Notes: a model not told the origin generated them from the sequence alone. A DNA stretch of 5,353 bases from Bacillota bacterium (GCA_009780875.1 WQZE01000088.1:1-5353); one strand, 5' to 3'; counted from the stretch's first letter, positions 1 through 5,353 are shown. Numbers and translations: made by a program.

Positions 1-347
1 ACTTGCAACCCATACTCACAAAAGACACTTGCCGCCGTTTGTGCAAACAACTGACTGCACAAACGGCTATCATAACACACGACCGCCTTTTTTGCACCTT
101 GCTTGCACAAATATTGTGCCACCGCACTGGATGCCCTTGCCACGGTGTACACATTGAGCCGATTGGTGCCCACGCCCAAAACCCCTCGCAATCCGGCTGT
201 TCCAAACTCCAAATCACAATAAAAAGCATCTTCTATTGCTTTTTGATTGCCTTTGAGTCTTGCCAACTGGTTTCGCAAGTCATCGTCTTGAACGCACCTA
301 TCCCACAAGTCAAATTGTTCTTTGATACTTTTAGTCATTGTATCCAT
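1..347 (-). CDS. Alpha-D-phosphohexomutase (phosphoglucomutase/phosphomannomutase family), N-terminal part, cut by the window edge
   Basis: Cytosolic enzyme that would interconvert hexose 1- and 6-phosphates; in this operon the likely job is glucose-1-phosphate to glucose-6-phosphate after galactose breakdown. The first 115 codons are visible. They carry the family's domain I signature LEFGTAGLRG (residues 46-55), then GVGTNRLNVYTV (58-69) and the strand AVVCYDSR (88-95). The phosphoserine loop (TxSHNP type), metal site and remaining domains lie outside the window, so catalytic competence cannot be judged. Two in-frame ATGs compete, at 347 and 338. I prefer 347 because an AGGTGA site lies 9 bases upstream of it and would be 18 bases from the second. 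With this start the gene overlaps the end of galE by 17 bp, which suggests translational coupling. Six cysteines occur in 115 residues. The family is confident; glucose versus mannose specificity is inferred from context only. Confidence 0.9.
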   Translation of the reverse strand, partial: MDTMTKSIKEQFDLWDRCVQDDDLRNQLARLKGNQKAIEDAFYCDLEFGTAGLRGVLGVGTNRLNVYTVARASSAVAQYLCKQGAKKAVVCYDSRLCSQLFAQTAASVFCEYGLQ

Positions 348-1362
348 TTGGATTTTTCACCTGCCAATCATAATGGTCTTTGCACATATCCTCCACCCCA
401 AGGGACGCCTTCCAAGCAAGTTCTTGTTCGGCCTTGGTGGTGCTTGCATAGCACTCCGTAGCATCACCCTCTCTCCGCTCTACGATTGTATAAGGCAACG
501 ATACCCCGGTGGATTTTTCAAAAGCCTGTATAATTTGCAATACCGTGAGCCCTTTGCCCGTGCCCAAATTGTAGGCAACGGCACCCTTTTGTTGTCTCAC
601 TTTTTTGAGAGCCGCAATATGTCCTTTGGCAAGGTCCACAATGTGAATATAGTCCCGCACACAAGTACCATCCATCGTAGGATAGTCGCCTCCAAACACT
701 TTGAGCGGCGGCAATTTACCGATGGCTGCCCCTGTGATATAGGGCATCAGATTGTTGGGTATCCCCTTGGGATTCTCTCCAATCAACCCACTCTTGTGTG
801 CCCCCACGGGATTGAAGTACCTGAGCAAAATGGCAGAGAAATCCTTGTCCGCTTTGGCAATATCTAGCAAGATATCCTCTGTGATGATTTTGGTCGCACC
901 ATACGGACTGAGCGCACTCCTGCCAGCAGTCTCCTCAATAGGGCACCGCTCTGGCACACCGTACACCGTAGCACTGGACGAAAAGACAAAGTTTTTGATG
1001 GCGTGCTTTTGCATACAAAAAAGCAAATTGATAACCCCAATCGTATTGTTTTGATAGTACTCCAACGGTTTTTTGACACTCTCACCCACCGCTTTGAAAG
1101 CCGCAAAGTGAATCACCGTATCTATCTTGTCTCCTGCCTTTTTGCCACAATACTTGTCAAACACTTTACCGAGTGCCTTGGCATCTTTGAGATCCACTTG
1201 TTCAAAACAAACCTCTTTGCCCGTGATTTGCCGCACTCTCTCCAAACTTTTTTTGCTTGCGTTGGACAAATCGTCCACCACCAGCACACTCTCGCCCTCT
1301 TGCAAAAGTTCTACCACGGTGTGACTACCCACATAGCCACAACCCCCAGTGACCAACACCAT
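331..1362 (-). CDS. galE: UDP-glucose 4-epimerase GalE
   Basis: NAD-dependent epimerase of the extended SDR family. It interconverts UDP-galactose and UDP-glucose in the Leloir pathway in the cytosol. The 343-residue product is normal family length. It opens with the NAD-binding TGGCGYVGSHT (residues 5-15). It then shows HFAAFKAVGES (85-95), the SSSATVYG block with catalytic Ser130, and the YxxxK pair Tyr154/Lys158. Further family blocks are RYFNPVGAH (181-189), CVRDYIHIVDLAKGH (234-248) and the EGDATECYA sugar-binding loop (298-306). The open frame reaches back to a TTG at 1401, but I chose the ATG at 1362. It has a strong AAGGAGG site and starts MVLVTGG like other GalE proteins, whereas the TTG would add 13 non-family residues. 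Cys304 sits where E. coli GalE has Tyr299; see findings. Third gene of the galK operon, 82 bases after the preceding stop. Confidence 0.97.
   Translation of the reverse strand: MVLVTGGCGYVGSHTVVELLQEGESVLVVDDLSNASKKSLERVRQITGKEVCFEQVDLKDAKALGKVFDKYCGKKAGDKIDTVIHFAAFKAVGESVKKPLEYYQNNTIGVINLLFCMQKHAIKNFVFSSSATVYGVPERCPIEETAGRSALSPYGATKIITEDILLDIAKADKDFSAILLRYFNPVGAHKSGLIGENPKGIPNNLMPYITGAAIGKLPPLKVFGGDYPTMDGTCVRDYIHIVDLAKGHIAALKKVRQQKGAVAYNLGTGKGLTVLQIIQAFEKSTGVSLPYTIVERREGDATECYASTTKAEQELAWKASLGVEDMCKDHYDWQVKNPNGYND
357..362 (-). promoter_or_regulatory. Ribosome binding site deciding the phosphohexomutase start
   Basis: The minus strand reads AGGTGA here, inside the end of galE. The spacing is 9 bases to the ATG at 347 and 18 bases to the next in-frame ATG at 338, so it supports the upstream start. 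Confidence 0.6.
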
Positions 1363-1372
1363 AGACCCAAAT

Positions 1373-1379
1373 CCTCCTT
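1373..1379 (-). promoter_or_regulatory. Ribosome binding site deciding the galE start
   Basis: The minus strand reads AAGGAGG, a near-perfect Shine-Dalgarno sequence 10 bases before the ATG at 1362. It lies inside the longer TTG-initiated reading frame, which argues that the longer frame is not used. Confidence 0.85.
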
Positions 1380-1411
1380 GTATCGCAATATTCTTTGCCA
1401 AATTTACAAAG

Positions 1412-1437
1412 GAGTAGACAAGGTTCTTTGCCTACTC
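1412..1437 (-). other. Intercistronic RNA hairpin between the unassigned gene and galE
   Basis: On the minus strand, GAGTAGGCAA pairs with TTGTCTACTC around a 6-base loop: ten pairs including one G-U. The sequence after it (CTTTGTAAATTT) is only moderately T-rich, so this is at best a weak terminator. It could equally be a processing or stability element that adjusts galE expression relative to galK. It begins 7 bases beyond the stop codon of the 156-codon gene. Confidence 0.5.
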
Positions 1438-1444
1438 TATTTGA

Positions 1445-1915
1445 TTATGCCTCTGATTCTGTTTGCGCAATCGGTGGCTCTTGCATCTCGCTTGCACTTG
1501 TCTCTTGTACGCTTGCCGCCCCTTGGGTGTCTTGCGAAGCCACAGCCGGTTGTGCTGTCGCCCCAGCCACATAGTCCGCCACAATGTTGCATTTTTTTGG
1601 TTTGAGTTTGTCGTACTCTACCATAAATTTTTCGCCAGCAATGACGGGCGTATTTTTGCTAAACATTTTTGTGATAGAAGTCACCGTATGAGCAACTCCC
1701 GCATTCCAGCCCGCTTTTTCTTGAAACTTGACCTTGACAATCTTGTCAACGCCCTCTACTTTGAGAAACAACTTGTAAAAATGTGTCGCCTTGGCCAAAG
1801 GTCCAATGCCTATGGTCCTTGTTCCAGCAAACTTGCATTTTGTGACCTCAGCCACTCCACTTGCTTTGTTTTCTTGTTTGATTTTTTTTGGTTTCAAAAG
1901 TTCAATCTTGTTCAT
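1445..1915 (-). CDS. Unassigned 156-residue protein inside the gal operon, weakly DUF3592-like
   Basis: I do not recognise this protein with confidence. It has no signal peptide or membrane segment, so it is probably cytosolic. Residues 1-17 are lysine-rich. Residues 18-113 look like a beta-rich domain: ASGVAEV, then a strand FYKLFLKVEG, then VIAGEKFMVEYDKLKPKKCNI. That last pattern (G-E-K-x-x-V-x-Y-D-x-x-x-P-K-K) resembles the end of DUF3592-type domains, but those usually come with membrane helices, absent here. Residues 114-156 form an Ala/Gln/Ser/Thr/Glu-rich acidic tail that is probably disordered. It starts 59 bases after galK stops and ends 82 bases before galE, on the same strand, so it is almost certainly co-transcribed. 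The ribosome binding site is weak (GAGAG, 7 bases before the ATG). That the gene is real is likely from its position and composition. Its function is unknown. Confidence 0.75.
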   Translation of the reverse strand: MNKIELLKPKKIKQENKASGVAEVTKCKFAGTRTIGIGPLAKATHFYKLFLKVEGVDKIVKVKFQEKAGWNAGVAHTVTSITKMFSKNTPVIAGEKFMVEYDKLKPKKCNIVADYVAGATAQPAVASQDTQGAASVQETSASEMQEPPIAQTESEA

Positions 1916-1953
1916 TTTTCTGCTCTCTACAACTCTTTGTTTCTGCTACAAGT

Positions 1954-1971
1954 CCTTGTTGGCACACAAGG
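1954..1971. other. Short hairpin between galK and the unassigned gene
   Basis: CCTTGT pairs perfectly with ACAAGG around a 6-base loop. In the plus direction it is followed by TTTTTATATT, a terminator-like layout although no plus-strand gene ends here. In the operon direction an A-run precedes it and no T-run follows, so it should not stop galK transcripts. It lies within 4 bases of the galK stop codon. Confidence 0.35.
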
Positions 1972-1974
1972 TTT

Positions 1975-3195
1975 TTATATTATTTTGGTAGGTCTAGGCA
2001 GTTCCACAATTCTTGCCCCATCTTCTATCTTGGTGTCATAAATCGTAGCCACCAATCCCGTGCGTTTGGTATACTCTTTGAGCAAATGTGCTTTCAACTC
2101 TTTTTTGCACCCATCCTTGACAAAAGCCACACAGCAACCGCCAAACCCCGCACCCGTCATTCGCACACCTACGCAAGGCTCAAAAGATTGCAAAATATCC
2201 ACAATGTTATCCAACTCCTGGCAACTGACCTCATACAAGTCTCTGAGAGAACGATGCGACTCACCCAGCAAAGCACCCAGTTTGTGCACATCTCCCGCCA
2301 CCATAGCGGCCGCCGCATCCTTGACTCTTTGTTGCTCGTACACACAGTGTTTGGCTCTTTTGTACAACACGCTCTCTCTTGCAAAGTCTTTGGAAAGTTG
2401 TTCAAACTGCCCGGGTGATAAATCACAAAGATAAGCAAAATCATAGCCCACTCTTTGCTCCACTGCTGCGGCTTTGAGCTGTGCAAGTGCCTGCTCACAC
2501 TCCTTCCGTCGTTCGTTGTACTTGGATTCTTTGAGATTGTGGGGACGATTGGTGTCAATGATACACAAACTGTGCCCTTTGATTTTGATGGGGATATATT
2601 CGCACGACACCGTGGCACAATTGATCATCATTGCACAACCCTTGGTACCGTTGGCAGAGGCAAACTGGTCCATAATCCCACAATTGACCCCCACAAAATC
2701 ATTCTCTGCTTTTTGTGCCAGTTTGGCAAGTTGTATGCCATCAATCATACTCTTGCCCGTCTTTTGACCACTAAAATATGAGAGCATATAGCCCGTGGCC
2801 ACTTCAATAGCGGCACTGGATGACAATCCACTCCCAAAAGGCACCGTGATTTCGTACACGCAATCAACGCCACGCAACACAAACTCACTCTCCAAAAAGA
2901 CACTGCACACGCCCGCCAAATAGTTGAGATACTTTGTCTCTTTGTACTTGGAAAGTTTGTCAAGGTCAATCTCACCCCTAAACGGTGTCGTGGTGTATGC
3001 CACACGCAATTTACCTAGACTGTTTTTGCTACAATAAATATGGCACCCCAAGGACAAGGCTGCGGGCAAAACAAATCCACCGTTGTAGTCAATATGCTCT
3101 CCAATAATATTGACTCTACCGCTGGCCGCAAAGCAATGTCGTGGCTCTGTGCCATAGATTTCTCTAAACAAGTCATACCCTTTGCTTTTGAACAT
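1975..3195 (-). CDS. galK: Galactokinase GalK
   Basis: Cytosolic GHMP-superfamily kinase that phosphorylates alpha-D-galactose with ATP to galactose-1-phosphate, the entry step of the Leloir pathway. The 406-residue length is normal for the family. The galactokinase signature GRVNIIGEHIDYNGG lies at residues 26-40 (Arg27, Glu33, His34 and Asp36 being the expected catalytic or sugar-contact positions). The ATP-binding loop VPFGSGLSSSAA is at 118-129. The catalytic base is Asp176 in NCGIMDQ. The NLKESKYNERR block at 220-230 contains Tyr226, the likely sugar contact, and GHMP motif 3 GVRMTGAGFGG is at 343-353. The ATG at 3195 has an AGAGGTG site upstream and places the signature where the family has it. 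It is the first gene of the minus-strand operon, driven by the promoter at 3295-3323. It carries 18 cysteines, which I read as typical of an anaerobe. Confidence 0.98.
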   Translation of the reverse strand: MFKSKGYDLFREIYGTEPRHCFAASGRVNIIGEHIDYNGGFVLPAALSLGCHIYCSKNSLGKLRVAYTTTPFRGEIDLDKLSKYKETKYLNYLAGVCSVFLESEFVLRGVDCVYEITVPFGSGLSSSAAIEVATGYMLSYFSGQKTGKSMIDGIQLAKLAQKAENDFVGVNCGIMDQFASANGTKGCAMMINCATVSCEYIPIKIKGHSLCIIDTNRPHNLKESKYNERRKECEQALAQLKAAAVEQRVGYDFAYLCDLSPGQFEQLSKDFARESVLYKRAKHCVYEQQRVKDAAAAMVAGDVHKLGALLGESHRSLRDLYEVSCQELDNIVDILQSFEPCVGVRMTGAGFGGCCVAFVKDGCKKELKAHLLKEYTKRTGLVATIYDTKIEDGARIVELPRPTKII

Positions 3196-3215
3196 AAAAC
3201 ACCTCTTTCAAGTAG

Positions 3216-3239
3216 CCCCGCCTTTTGCCCCTTGCACCC
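3216..3239 (-). promoter_or_regulatory. G-rich leader segment of galK, possible two-layer RNA G-quadruplex
   Basis: On the transcript strand four G-tracts (GGG, GGGG, GG, GGGG) are separated by loops TGCAA, CAAAA and C. They end about 10 bases before the galK ribosome binding site. A further six-G run lies upstream at 3258-3263. Such a layout can fold into a two-layer quadruplex and affect translation. This is a pattern observation only; the G-rich stretch may be incidental. Confidence 0.3.
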
Positions 3240-3271
3240 AAAGTCAAAAAGAACACTCCCCCCACAAAATG

Positions 3272-3286
3272 GTTGTTCTGTACAAC
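3272..3286. promoter_or_regulatory. Inverted repeat near the galK transcription start, candidate operator
   Basis: GTTGT and ACAAC form a perfect dyad separated by 5 bases. It lies just inside the predicted galK transcript, whose start is expected near 3288. A repressor bound here would block initiation. No regulator gene is present in the window. Confidence 0.35.
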
Positions 3287-3294
3287 ACATATCT

Positions 3295-3323
3295 ATTATA
3301 ACATATTTTGCAAAATTACACAA
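3295..3323 (-). promoter_or_regulatory. Sigma-A-type promoter of the galK operon
   Basis: On the minus strand the -10 element is a perfect TATAAT (3300-3295) preceded by TGT, giving an extended -10. A partial -35, TTGTGT (3323-3318), is exactly 17 bases upstream. Transcription should start near 3288 and give a leader of about 90 bases. The weak -35 and strong extended -10 suit a promoter controlled by a bound regulator. Confidence 0.75.
3305..3316. promoter_or_regulatory. 12-bp perfect palindrome in the galK promoter spacer, candidate operator
   Basis: ATTTTGCAAAAT reads the same on both strands and lies between the -35 and -10 of the galK promoter. A dimeric repressor here would exclude RNA polymerase. 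In AT-rich intergenic DNA such palindromes can arise by chance, so this is a candidate only. Confidence 0.4.
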
Positions 3324-3353
3324 CAAAAACACACATATATTTTGCCCAAACCC

Positions 3354-3361
3354 TATATAAA
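3354..3361 (+). promoter_or_regulatory. Possible -10 element for the LysM gene
   Basis: TATATAAA lies about 30 bases before the LysM gene start and fits a -10 box that would give a leader of roughly 24 bases. I found no convincing -35 at the right distance. An alternative sigma factor or an activator is possible, or the true promoter may be elsewhere in the 195-bp intergenic region. Confidence 0.3.
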
Positions 3362-3390
3362 TAAATGGACCAAAAAATCAAGGAGACACT

Positions 3391-4554
3391 ATGCAAAACA
3401 ATGTATTGCCAACCCAAGACCCGCCCAGGCTTCTTTTACATACCATCCGCCTTGGCGACACGATGTACAATCTAGCCAGAGAATACGGCACAACGGTGGC
3501 ACAAATTCAGCAACTCAATCCACAAACGGACCCACTCAACTTGCAATTTGGTGCGGGACTTTTGATTATGCCTGGGCAAAACTATGTCCCTCCTTTGCCG
3601 CCCTTTGACCAAAATCCGTTGCAAGACAATCCACTCCCCCAGCCCTTGCCACCAGACTTGGGAGCACATCAACAAGGAGAGCACATTGCTGATTTTGCTT
3701 TTTCCAACCCAAATTACACCACGCCTATGCCCACCCAACCTGCTCCACAACACCCACCGCAAAGTTTTGTAGAGGATTCCTTGCCACCCCTACCCAATAC
3801 ACCTACACAAAGCACCCCGCCAATCCCCGCACCTTTGCAATCCGCACAAAACACACAACCGCTCCCCTCACCCTTGCGATTGCAGGACAATTTTAGACAA
3901 GTCAGTGTGGGTGGGCTCGTTCCTCAATCCCCCCCGCCGCTCACTCTATTTGAGGACACCCCTCCCATACAAGAGAACTCCCCCTTGCCACCGGTGCAAG
4001 CACAGTCACACAACACCGCTCCCGCAGAGGGCACCGCACCCACTCCTCACCGGGCAAGTGGCACAATGTCCAGAATGCGTTTTGTTTGGACACAACACTG
4101 TTATTGGACTCGGATGCTTTTGATTAGCATCACCGAAAAACTCAAAGACCAAGAGGCGGTCTCACGCCGATTGATGGAGAACCCGGTAGACATTGGGGCA
4201 CTCTATGTACAAACCAGTGGGAGCGACACGGCAAGAACTATCAACAATCTCTTGTCCCAACATTTGCGAACGGGCGGCGAACTCATCACCGCCATGCGTG
4301 ATAGGCGAGGTGATATTGACGGCTTGCGTAGATACTTCTATGCCAACGCCGAAAAACTTGCGGATGCCTTTGTGCTCGCAAGCGCCCTCTACGACCGTGA
4401 AACACTCCGCAAATTTTTTCTCAAAAACCTTGACCTCACCATCCAACAAATCAATATGCGACTCAGTGGCAACTTCAAAGCCGAAATCCTCGCCTTTGCA
4501 GAGATAGAAAAACAAAGCCTTGCCTTGGCAGACTATCTTTCAAGTGGACTGTGA
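3391..4554 (+). CDS. LysM-domain protein with proline-rich linker and repetitive helical C-terminal domain
   Basis: Protein of 387 residues in three parts. Residues 16-61 form one LysM domain (HTIRLGDTMYNLAREYGTTVAQIQQLNP, ending LLIMPG), a fold that binds N-acetylglucosamine polymers such as peptidoglycan. Residues 65-222 are a low-complexity linker with about 40 prolines. Residues 228-387 form a helical domain with WTQHCYWTRM near its start. It appears to hold three units beginning at His236, His291 and Asn346, exactly 55 residues apart. From memory this domain resembles an uncharacterised Firmicutes family with the same HxYWTR opening. There is no signal peptide or membrane helix, so it is either cytosolic or placed on a surface from inside, as with LysM proteins of the spore envelope; that role is inference. 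The start at 3391 has AAGGAG 5 bases upstream. It is divergent from galK, stands alone, and ends before a terminator. Confidence 0.9.
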   Translation: MQNNVLPTQDPPRLLLHTIRLGDTMYNLAREYGTTVAQIQQLNPQTDPLNLQFGAGLLIMPGQNYVPPLPPFDQNPLQDNPLPQPLPPDLGAHQQGEHIADFAFSNPNYTTPMPTQPAPQHPPQSFVEDSLPPLPNTPTQSTPPIPAPLQSAQNTQPLPSPLRLQDNFRQVSVGGLVPQSPPPLTLFEDTPPIQENSPLPPVQAQSHNTAPAEGTAPTPHRASGTMSRMRFVWTQHCYWTRMLLISITEKLKDQEAVSRRLMENPVDIGALYVQTSGSDTARTINNLLSQHLRTGGELITAMRDRRGDIDGLRRYFYANAEKLADAFVLASALYDRETLRKFFLKNLDLTIQQINMRLSGNFKAEILAFAEIEKQSLALADYLSSGL

Positions 4555-5353
4555 GCCCCCTCTTGTCCACGCAAAATTTTTTGAATCTTTCGCTTGGAAC
4601 ATACCAATAAATGGCTGGCAAATACCCAGCCATTTTTGATTTGCCTATTGGCTCCAATCACCAACGATTGTAACAATATCTTTACACCGTCCAATATATG
4701 GTTGCAATTTTTGTGGCTCCACAAAACCACTTGCCTCGCCCTACTAGAAAGGAAAATCATCCTCACATCATCTTTTTGCCACCGCCCACTACCCAGCTTG
4801 CCCTTTTTATTAAACAATTCCTTGTGCAGTTCTTTAAGAATACTGATATCTTTGAAACCCTTGCTGTTGGTCAATCTTTCTAGGACTTTCTTGGATATGT
4901 CAGGTGACCAATAGATTGTTAGATGCTTTTTGGCTCTGGTTATCGCTGTATAAAAAAATATTATGGGTAATCATTTCCTCAGCATCATCACCTATCATTA
5001 TTTTCACACTTTCGTATTCCAATCCTTGTAATTTGTGAATGGAAACAGCATACGCAATTTGAAAAGGCAAATCATATTTTGTATCGTTGCTTTTGTCGTC
5101 ATCCTTATCACTATGATACGGGTCTTTCTTTGCGACTTCAAACGCAATGATGGACACACCATCGTCATTGAAAAGTATATTTAATCCATCTTCTGATTTA
5201 CCAACCTCCAAACTCAATGAAACTTTAATCTCAAAATACAAACTCTCCTTTGTTTCACTAATCTTGACTATGCGACCATTGAGATTATTGTACAAGTCTT
5301 TAAATCTGTGTGAGTCATTAAATAGTACAGGGTCATCTTTCTTAAACTCCAAA
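4533..5353 (-). pseudogene. SF1 UvrD/RecD-like helicase, C-terminal part, frameshifted and cut by the window edge
   Basis: Only the C-terminal end of this ATP-dependent DNA helicase is inside the window. In the first frame (5352 down to about 4953) it begins LEFKKDDPVLFNDSHRF, a beta-type region typical of RecD/UvrD-like 2B domains. It reaches PFQIAYAVSIHKLQGLEYESV, the conserved motif with the HKxQGxE core, and stops at 4900. Moving to the next frame at the T7 run (4958-4952) restores HNIFYTAITRAKKHLTIYWSP. This is motif VI with its essential Arg, followed by KKVLERLTNSKGFKDISILKEL. One extra T therefore breaks the gene between two required motifs. Recognisable family sequence ends near 4817. 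The restored frame continues to a stop at 4533, overlapping the LysM gene end by 22 bp, and that tail does not look like a normal domain. It could be a true pseudogene or a homopolymer sequencing error. Confidence 0.8.
4609..4642 (+). terminator. Intrinsic terminator of the LysM gene
   Basis: AAATGGCTGG pairs with CCAGCCATTT: ten pairs around a 7-base loop, followed by a T-rich tail TTGATTT that continues the T's of the stem. It lies 54 bases after the LysM stop codon. In the opposite direction the same stem is followed by ATTGGT, so it should be weaker for the converging helicase gene. Confidence 0.8.

Noticed and set aside
1363..1401. Longer galE reading frame starting at TTG 1401 (356 residues)
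   Set aside because: The extra 13 residues precede the normal GalE start, no ribosome binding site lies before the TTG, and the strong AAGGAGG for the internal ATG lies within it.
1003..2041. Plus-strand open frames of about 190-200 codons over galE and the unassigned gene
   Set aside because: They are antisense to well-supported genes, have no good ribosome binding site, and their translations are Cys/His/Ser/Leu-rich without domain signatures.
2169..2618. Second minus-strand frame within galK (149 codons)
   Set aside because: It overlaps galK in another frame on the same strand, where galK is complete with all GHMP motifs; it is a shadow.
3308..3341. Alternative plus-strand promoter TTGCAA ... 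TATATT
   Set aside because: The spacer is 22 bases, too long for a sigma-A promoter.
3472..3762. Minus-strand frame opposite the LysM linker
   Set aside because: Its Trp/Arg/Gly-rich translation is what the antisense of a proline-rich coding region produces.
4594..4914. Plus-strand 106-codon frame after the LysM gene
   Set aside because: It runs through the terminator hairpin and opposite the helicase end, with no ribosome binding site or recognisable domain.
4951..4959. Programmed -1 ribosomal frameshift: the helicase transcript contains U-UUU-UUA, a classic slippery heptamer
   Set aside because: A -1 shift would read ATA CAG CGA TAA and stop at once. The motif VI frame needs +1 (or -2), so this signal cannot restore the protein.

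Overview
The window looks like a chromosomal segment of a Firmicutes bacterium, probably an anaerobic clostridium-like lineage. The basis is the strong AGGAGG-type ribosome binding sites, the Gram-positive style of GalK, GalE and phosphohexomutase, their high cysteine content, and a LysM protein whose C-terminal domain resembles a family I recall from Firmicutes. This is inference from sequence style only.

Positions 1-3195 (minus strand) hold a galactose-utilisation operon read right to left: galK (galactokinase), a 156-residue protein I cannot assign, galE (UDP-galactose 4-epimerase), and the first 115 codons of an alpha-D-phosphohexomutase that runs off the left edge. GalK makes galactose-1-phosphate. 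GalE recycles UDP-galactose to UDP-glucose. The mutase would convert glucose-1-phosphate to glucose-6-phosphate for glycolysis. The uridylyltransferase galT that links these steps is not in the window and may lie further left. galE and the mutase gene overlap by 17 bp. Two hairpins flank the unassigned gene.

Positions 3196-3390 are a divergent intergenic region. It carries a clear galK promoter (extended -10, TGTTATAAT, on the minus strand). A 12-bp palindrome sits in the promoter spacer and a second dyad lies close to the predicted start of transcription. The galK leader is G-rich. The plus-strand promoter is weaker.

Positions 3391-4554 (plus strand) encode a 387-residue protein: an N-terminal LysM domain without a signal peptide, a proline-rich linker of about 160 residues, and a helical C-terminal domain built from three units of 55 residues. 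A good intrinsic terminator follows at 4609-4642.

Positions 4533-5353 (minus strand) hold the C-terminal end of an SF1 (UvrD/RecD-like) helicase. It is AT-richer than its neighbours and broken by one extra T in a T7 run between the two last conserved helicase motifs. It converges on the LysM gene. No tRNA, rRNA, CRISPR array or insertion sequence was seen.
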